64,000 nucleotides of DNA from SAR116 cluster bacterium (GTDB lineage: Bacteria > Pseudomonadota > Alphaproteobacteria > Puniceispirillales > Puniceispirillaceae): the NCBI GenBank assembly GCA_004213025.1, contig SHBC01000001.1, positions 1 to 64,000 on the forward strand, in the 5' to 3' direction. Each line of letters opens with the position of its first letter. Within the stretch, counting starts at the first letter, position 1. The position numbers and the translations under genes were made by a program. The notes under the pieces were generated by a model. It saw only the letters and a program-made list of their open reading frames with translations. It was not told the DNA's origin and searched no databases. Positions 60,678-64,000 of this stretch are shown here, piece by piece.

Positions 60678-61232
60678 CTAGAAGTCTGCGGCGCGGACCT
60701 CACGCACATCGGGGATATAGTGCCGAAGCATGTTCTCGATCCCCATTTTCAGGGTTGCGGTCGAGCTTGGGCATCCCTGGCAGGCGCCCCGCATCTGCAG
60801 GGTCACAACACCATCATCAAATCCCTGGAAAACAATATCGCCACCATCCATGGCAACGGCGGGCCGGACACGGGTATCAAGAAGCTGCTTGATCTGCGTC
60901 ACAACCTCGTCTTCATCTTCATCCGCCACGTCAGCGCCGGACTCGGTCTTTTCGACAACCGGCATGCCAGAGGCGTAATGCTCCATGATGCCAGCCAGGA
61001 TCGACGGTTTCAGCGCGAACCAGTCGAGCGCCTCTTCCTTGGTGACTGCAACAAAGTCACCACCAAGAAAAACCCCCTTGACCCCGTCAACCTGGAACAG
61101 ACGACGTGCCAGCGGCGAATTGGCGGCGCTGTCGGCTGCCGGATAATCCGCTGTGCCACTGTCCATCACCGGCACACCGGGGATGAATTTGAGGGTTGCC
61201 GGGTTCGGCGTATCCTGCGTCTGAATGAACAT
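60678..61232 (-). CDS. NfuA/NifU-type iron-sulfur cluster carrier
   Basis: This is a 184-residue protein with an N-terminal Nfu_N domain (MFIQTQDTPNPATLKFIPG) and a C-terminal NifU domain that holds a [4Fe-4S] cluster with the CxxC of GACQGCPSS. It delivers clusters to target enzymes in the cytoplasm. The acidic linker (DVADEDEDEV) joins both. It lies downstream of trpS on the same strand, with a spacer of 347 bases that is full of tandem repeats. ATG 61232 has AGGACAG upstream. Confidence 0.93.
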   Translation of the reverse strand: MFIQTQDTPNPATLKFIPGVPVMDSGTADYPAADSAANSPLARRLFQVDGVKGVFLGGDFVAVTKEEALDWFALKPSILAGIMEHYASGMPVVEKTESGADVADEDEDEVVTQIKQLLDTRVRPAVAMDGGDIVFQGFDDGVVTLQMRGACQGCPSSTATLKMGIENMLRHYIPDVREVRAADF

Positions 61233-61579
61233 GTCTGTCTGTCCTCTTCGCACCTGCGGCATCTGTCAGACGGGCACCGCCCGAGTCAAATCCCGAGTCA
61301 AATTCTGGGTTAAAATCTCGAGCCAAAATCCCGAGTTAAAATCCCGAGTCAAAATCTTCAACCGCCATCATCGTCCCGGCATTCTGGCCCCAACATTCTG
61401 GCCCCGACATTGGTGTTGCCAGCGCGTGCGGGAGATTGCCGATGGGCGTCCTTATCAGCTCTTCATCGGCCACGGCCACAAGGCCCACGACCGACACTAC
61501 TGAATATCGCTCGAGAATAGCACATTTCAATGGCCCGAATGTGGGAAAATTTTGTTTGCTGGCGAAATTGCCGGCGAAA
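61233..61579. other. Repeat-rich spacer between trpS and the Nfu gene
   Basis: There is no credible gene here. Six diverged copies of a 13-bp GAGTCAAAATCCC unit occupy 61281-61356, and two copies of CATTCTGGCCCCAA occupy 61379-61406. The remaining 150 bases show no hairpin or reading frame of recognisable type. An UspA-like gene found here in some relatives was looked for and not seen. Confidence 0.7.
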
Positions 61580-62614
61580 TCAGTGATTGCCGCCCGGCCC
61601 GAGGAACCCGACAATCTCGTTGACCTGCTCGATAATCGGGGCGGCGATGGATTCGGCACGCGCCGCACCATCATCGAGAACGGCATCGATGTCGCCGGGA
61701 TTGGCAAGCAGCCGGCGCATCTCCTGGCCCATCGGAGACAGTTTTGCGACAGCCAGCTCGGCAAGCGCCGGCTTGAAATCGCCAAAGCCGCGGCCCCCGA
61801 AATCCCGCAACACCGTCTCGACATCGCTGTCGGCAAGCGCCGCATAGATGCCGACGAGATTCTGCGCCTCCGGCCGGCCCGCAAGCCCTTCGGCCTCTGA
61901 TGGCAAGGCGTCAGGATCGGTTTTCGCCTTGCGAATCTTCTGTGCGATCAACTCGTCATCGTCGGTCAGGTTGATCCGCGAATTGTCCGACGCCTCGGAC
62001 TTGCTCATTTTCGAGCTGCCGTCGCGAAGGCTCATCACCCGTGTTGCGCTGCCGAAGATCTGCGGTTCGGGAAGCGGAAAGAACTCGACATCGTAATTCA
62101 TATTGAAGGATTGCGCGATGTCGCGGGTCAGCTCCAGATGCTGTTTCTGGTCCTCGCCGACGGGAACATGGGTCGCCCGGTAGGCCAGGATATCGGCCGC
62201 CATCAGGGTTGGATAGGCAAACAGCCCGACCGTCGCATTCTCGCGGTTCTTGCCGGCCTTTTCCTTGAACTGTGTCATCCTGTTCAGCCAGCCAAGCCGC
62301 GCTACGCAGTTGAAGACCCAGGCAAGCTGCGAATGCTGCGGCACGCGCGACTGGTTGAACAGGATCGAACGTTGCGGCGAAATGCCGGCGGCGATCAGGC
62401 TTGCTGTCACCTCACGCGTGCTCTGGCGGAGCTGCTGCGGGTCCTGCGGCACGGTGATGGCGTGCAGATCGACAACGCAATAGATCGACTCAAAGCTGTC
62501 CTGCAGCGTCACCCAGTTGCGGATGGCGCCAAGATAATTGCCAAGGTGAAGATTGCCGGTCGGCTGGATGCCGGAGAAAATCCGGTTTTCCGGCATGGGC
62601 TGAACACTCGTCAT
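61580..62614 (-). CDS. trpS: Tryptophanyl-tRNA synthetase
   Basis: This is a 344-residue class I aminoacyl-tRNA synthetase charging tRNA-Trp. The HIGH-type motif is [12 protein letters not shown] and the KMSKS motif is [15 protein letters not shown] and [10 protein letters not shown] are typical. The gene order murJ-trpS is common in alphaproteobacteria. ATG 62614 is the conserved start. Confidence 0.98.
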   Translation of the reverse strand: MTSVQPMPENRIFSGIQPTGNLHLGNYLGAIRNWVTLQDSFESIYCVVDLHAITVPQDPQQLRQSTREVTASLIAAGISPQRSILFNQSRVPQHSQLAWVFNCVARLGWLNRMTQFKEKAGKNRENATVGLFAYPTLMAADILAYRATHVPVGEDQKQHLELTRDIAQSFNMNYDVEFFPLPEPQIFGSATRVMSLRDGSSKMSKSEASDNSRINLTDDDELIAQKIRKAKTDPDALPSEAEGLAGRPEAQNLVGIYAALADSDVETVLRDFGGRGFGDFKPALAELAVAKLSPMGQEMRRLLANPGDIDAVLDDGAARAESIAAPIIEQVNEIVGFLGPGGNH

Positions 62615-62704
62615 GATCGGATGGCGTTCCCTGAAGCCGCGCTGTTGAAAGATCAGCCTGCGTTATGATGGCAGCGTGGGTTGCGGTCAAGCCCAAGCCG
62701 GTGG

Positions 62705-64000
62705 TCAGCGGCGAAGCAGTTGCTGAGGCACAGCGCGAAGCGCGAAAGCCACGACAAGATAGGCGCCGCCGCCAGCGCCCACCAGCACCGCAAGAAGGGC
62801 GGCCGCCGGCAAGCCGGGATGAGATGAGGCAAGCCACGCGCTGGCGACAAGAAGCACCGCCAGCATCACCAGCGTCGCACCACAGATGCGGGCGATAGCC
62901 ATTGCGGCGGGAAAGCCCATATGCCCGTCCCGCGCCAGCCTTACCAGCAAGGCGCCAGCGGCCACCATGCCGGAAATCGAGGTGGCCAGCGCCAGCCCGA
63001 CATGCCCGAGGACGGGCATCAGCGACAGTGACAAGGCCAGATTGGTGATAACAGCCACAATCGACACCTTCAGCACAAAGCCTGGCCGGGCGGTGGCGTA
63101 GAAGGCCGGCTGCAGGATCTTCACCAGGATATGGGCAGGCATGCCAATGGCATAGGCCATCAGCGCGGCCGCCGCCGCCGCGGCATCGGCGGCGGTAAAG
63201 GCGCCATAACGGAACAGCCCGCCAACAATCTGCGGGGCGATGGCGATCAGCGCGACCGTCGCCGGGATCACCAGAAAGGCCGCAAACAGCAATGCCTCGG
63301 AAAGCGATGCCCGCGCCTCATCAAGATTGCCGGCACGAAACTGCGATGACAGCCGCGGCAACAGGGCGGTGCCAAGGGCGATGCCGAAGATTCCCAGCGG
63401 CAGCTGCGCCACTCGGTCGGCGAAATACAGCCAGGAAATCGCCCCCACCGTCAGAAGCGACGCCAGAACAAGGTCGATGATCAGATTGACCTGCATCACC
63501 ACCGCCCCTGCCGAGGCAACGCCGAACTGCCGCCACATCGCCCGCGCCGCGGTGCCAAAGCGGGGCACACGCCAGGCCGGCATGATCCGGTGACGCCGCA
63601 GCAGCATCGCCATCACGGCAAGCTGCAGGACCCCGGCGCCAAGCAATGCCACCGCCAGCGGCATCGCGCGCTCAATCGCCAGCCAGCCGGTGGCCATCGG
63701 GATCACCAGCGCCCCGCCAATCAGGCACAGGTTGAAAATCAGCGGCATCGCCGCCGCCGCCAGGAAACGCTGACTGGCATTGGCAATTGCGGCCCAGAAG
63801 GCAACAAGCGAAATCAGCGGAAGATAGGGAAAGGTGACACGGCCAAGGGCGATCGCCGCCTCCATCCGCGCCGGCGTGTCGGCAAATCCCGGCGCGATGA
63901 GCAAAATCACCGCCGGCATGAAAATCTCGGCAAGACCAACCACAAGGCAGAGTGTGACAATCAATGTTGTCTGCACCTCGCCGGCCAGCGCCATCGCCGC
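62705..64000 (-). CDS. murJ: Lipid II flippase MurJ (3' part; gene continues past the window)
   Basis: The C-terminal 430 residues of an MVF/MurJ protein are visible; the 5' end lies beyond position 64000. At least eleven membrane helices are present. FPYLPLISLVAFWAA, NASQRFLAAA, QLPLGIFGIALGTALLPRLSSQ and the AFYATARPGF region match MurJ, which moves lipid II to the periplasmic face for peptidoglycan synthesis. trpS follows 90 bases downstream. Confidence 0.95.
   Translation of the reverse strand, partial: AAMALAGEVQTTLIVTLCLVVGLAEIFMPAVILLIAPGFADTPARMEAAIALGRVTFPYLPLISLVAFWAAIANASQRFLAAAAMPLIFNLCLIGGALVIPMATGWLAIERAMPLAVALLGAGVLQLAVMAMLLRRHRIMPAWRVPRFGTAARAMWRQFGVASAGAVVMQVNLIIDLVLASLLTVGAISWLYFADRVAQLPLGIFGIALGTALLPRLSSQFRAGNLDEARASLSEALLFAAFLVIPATVALIAIAPQIVGGLFRYGAFTAADAAAAAAALMAYAIGMPAHILVKILQPAFYATARPGFVLKVSIVAVITNLALSLSLMPVLGHVGLALATSISGMVAAGALLVRLARDGHMGFPAAMAIARICGATLVMLAVLLVASAWLASSHPGLPAAALLAVLVGAGGGAYLVVAFALRAVPQQLLRR

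Noticed and set aside
61336..61884. Minus-strand open frame in the repeat-rich spacer and over the trpS end
   Set aside because: Its composition is Arg/Ser-rich, typical of a shadow of trpS, and no universal-stress-protein motif is present.

Overview
The window is chromosomal DNA of a GC-rich alphaproteobacterium. The best-fitting group is a marine SAR116/Puniceispirillales-like lineage. This is an inference from gene content and order (RegB/RegA beside gyrB, irr next to fabA-fabB-fabI, ubiE-ubiB-coaBC-dut, rimP-nusA-rnpM-infB-rbfA-truB-rpsO-pnp); no database comparison was possible. No tRNA, rRNA, CRISPR array, prophage or insertion sequence was found.

Layout. Positions 1-16130 are the accessory part. 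They hold an ABM-fold protein, a TPR/glycosyltransferase-9 protein downstream of a short YadA-type trimeric autotransporter, a membrane protein coupled to a small winged-helix protein, a methyltransferase, and a minus-strand cluster of glutamine-synthetase-like enzyme, aldehyde dehydrogenase and iron alcohol dehydrogenase. After these come single metabolic genes (Ldh_2 dehydrogenase, RutE-like nitroreductase, cyclic-nucleotide-binding protein, amidase, EamA transporter, aldo/keto reductase) and a lipoprotein. Positions 16301-24759 are the replication block, read right to left: dnaA, dnaN, recF, gyrB, then regB and regA. Positions 25127-26729 hold rpsT, a secreted small protein and mutM. Positions 26942-32015 (+) are ubiE-ubiB-coaBC-dut-moeB, in which coaBC carries an N-terminal helix-turn-helix domain. 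Then come a hydroxyacid dehydrogenase, an SH3 protein, katG, irr and the divergent fabA-fabB-fabI operon.

Positions 39662-49187 (-) are the transcription/translation operon rimP-nusA-rnpM-infB-rbfA-truB-rpsO followed by pnp. Positions 49399-58018 (-) are tsaB-rimI-miaB-phoH-ybeY-corC-lnt-metK-trmB, closed by a clear terminator. The right end holds a secreted polysaccharide deacetylase, a Bax-like glucosaminidase, an Nfu-type iron-sulfur scaffold, trpS, and the 3' part of murJ, which runs off the window.

The most unusual features are: (1) a predicted DNA-binding domain fused to the CoA biosynthesis enzyme CoaBC, preceded by four phased 10-bp repeats that fill the whole gap between the ubiB stop and the coaBC start; (2) many short, slightly diverged tandem duplications (units about 10-17 bp) in spacers, protein linkers and around start or stop codons all along the window; (3) a compact trimeric autotransporter beside a GT9-like glycosyltransferase; and (4) a gamma-glutamylation-type cluster with an alcohol dehydrogenase instead of an amine oxidase.
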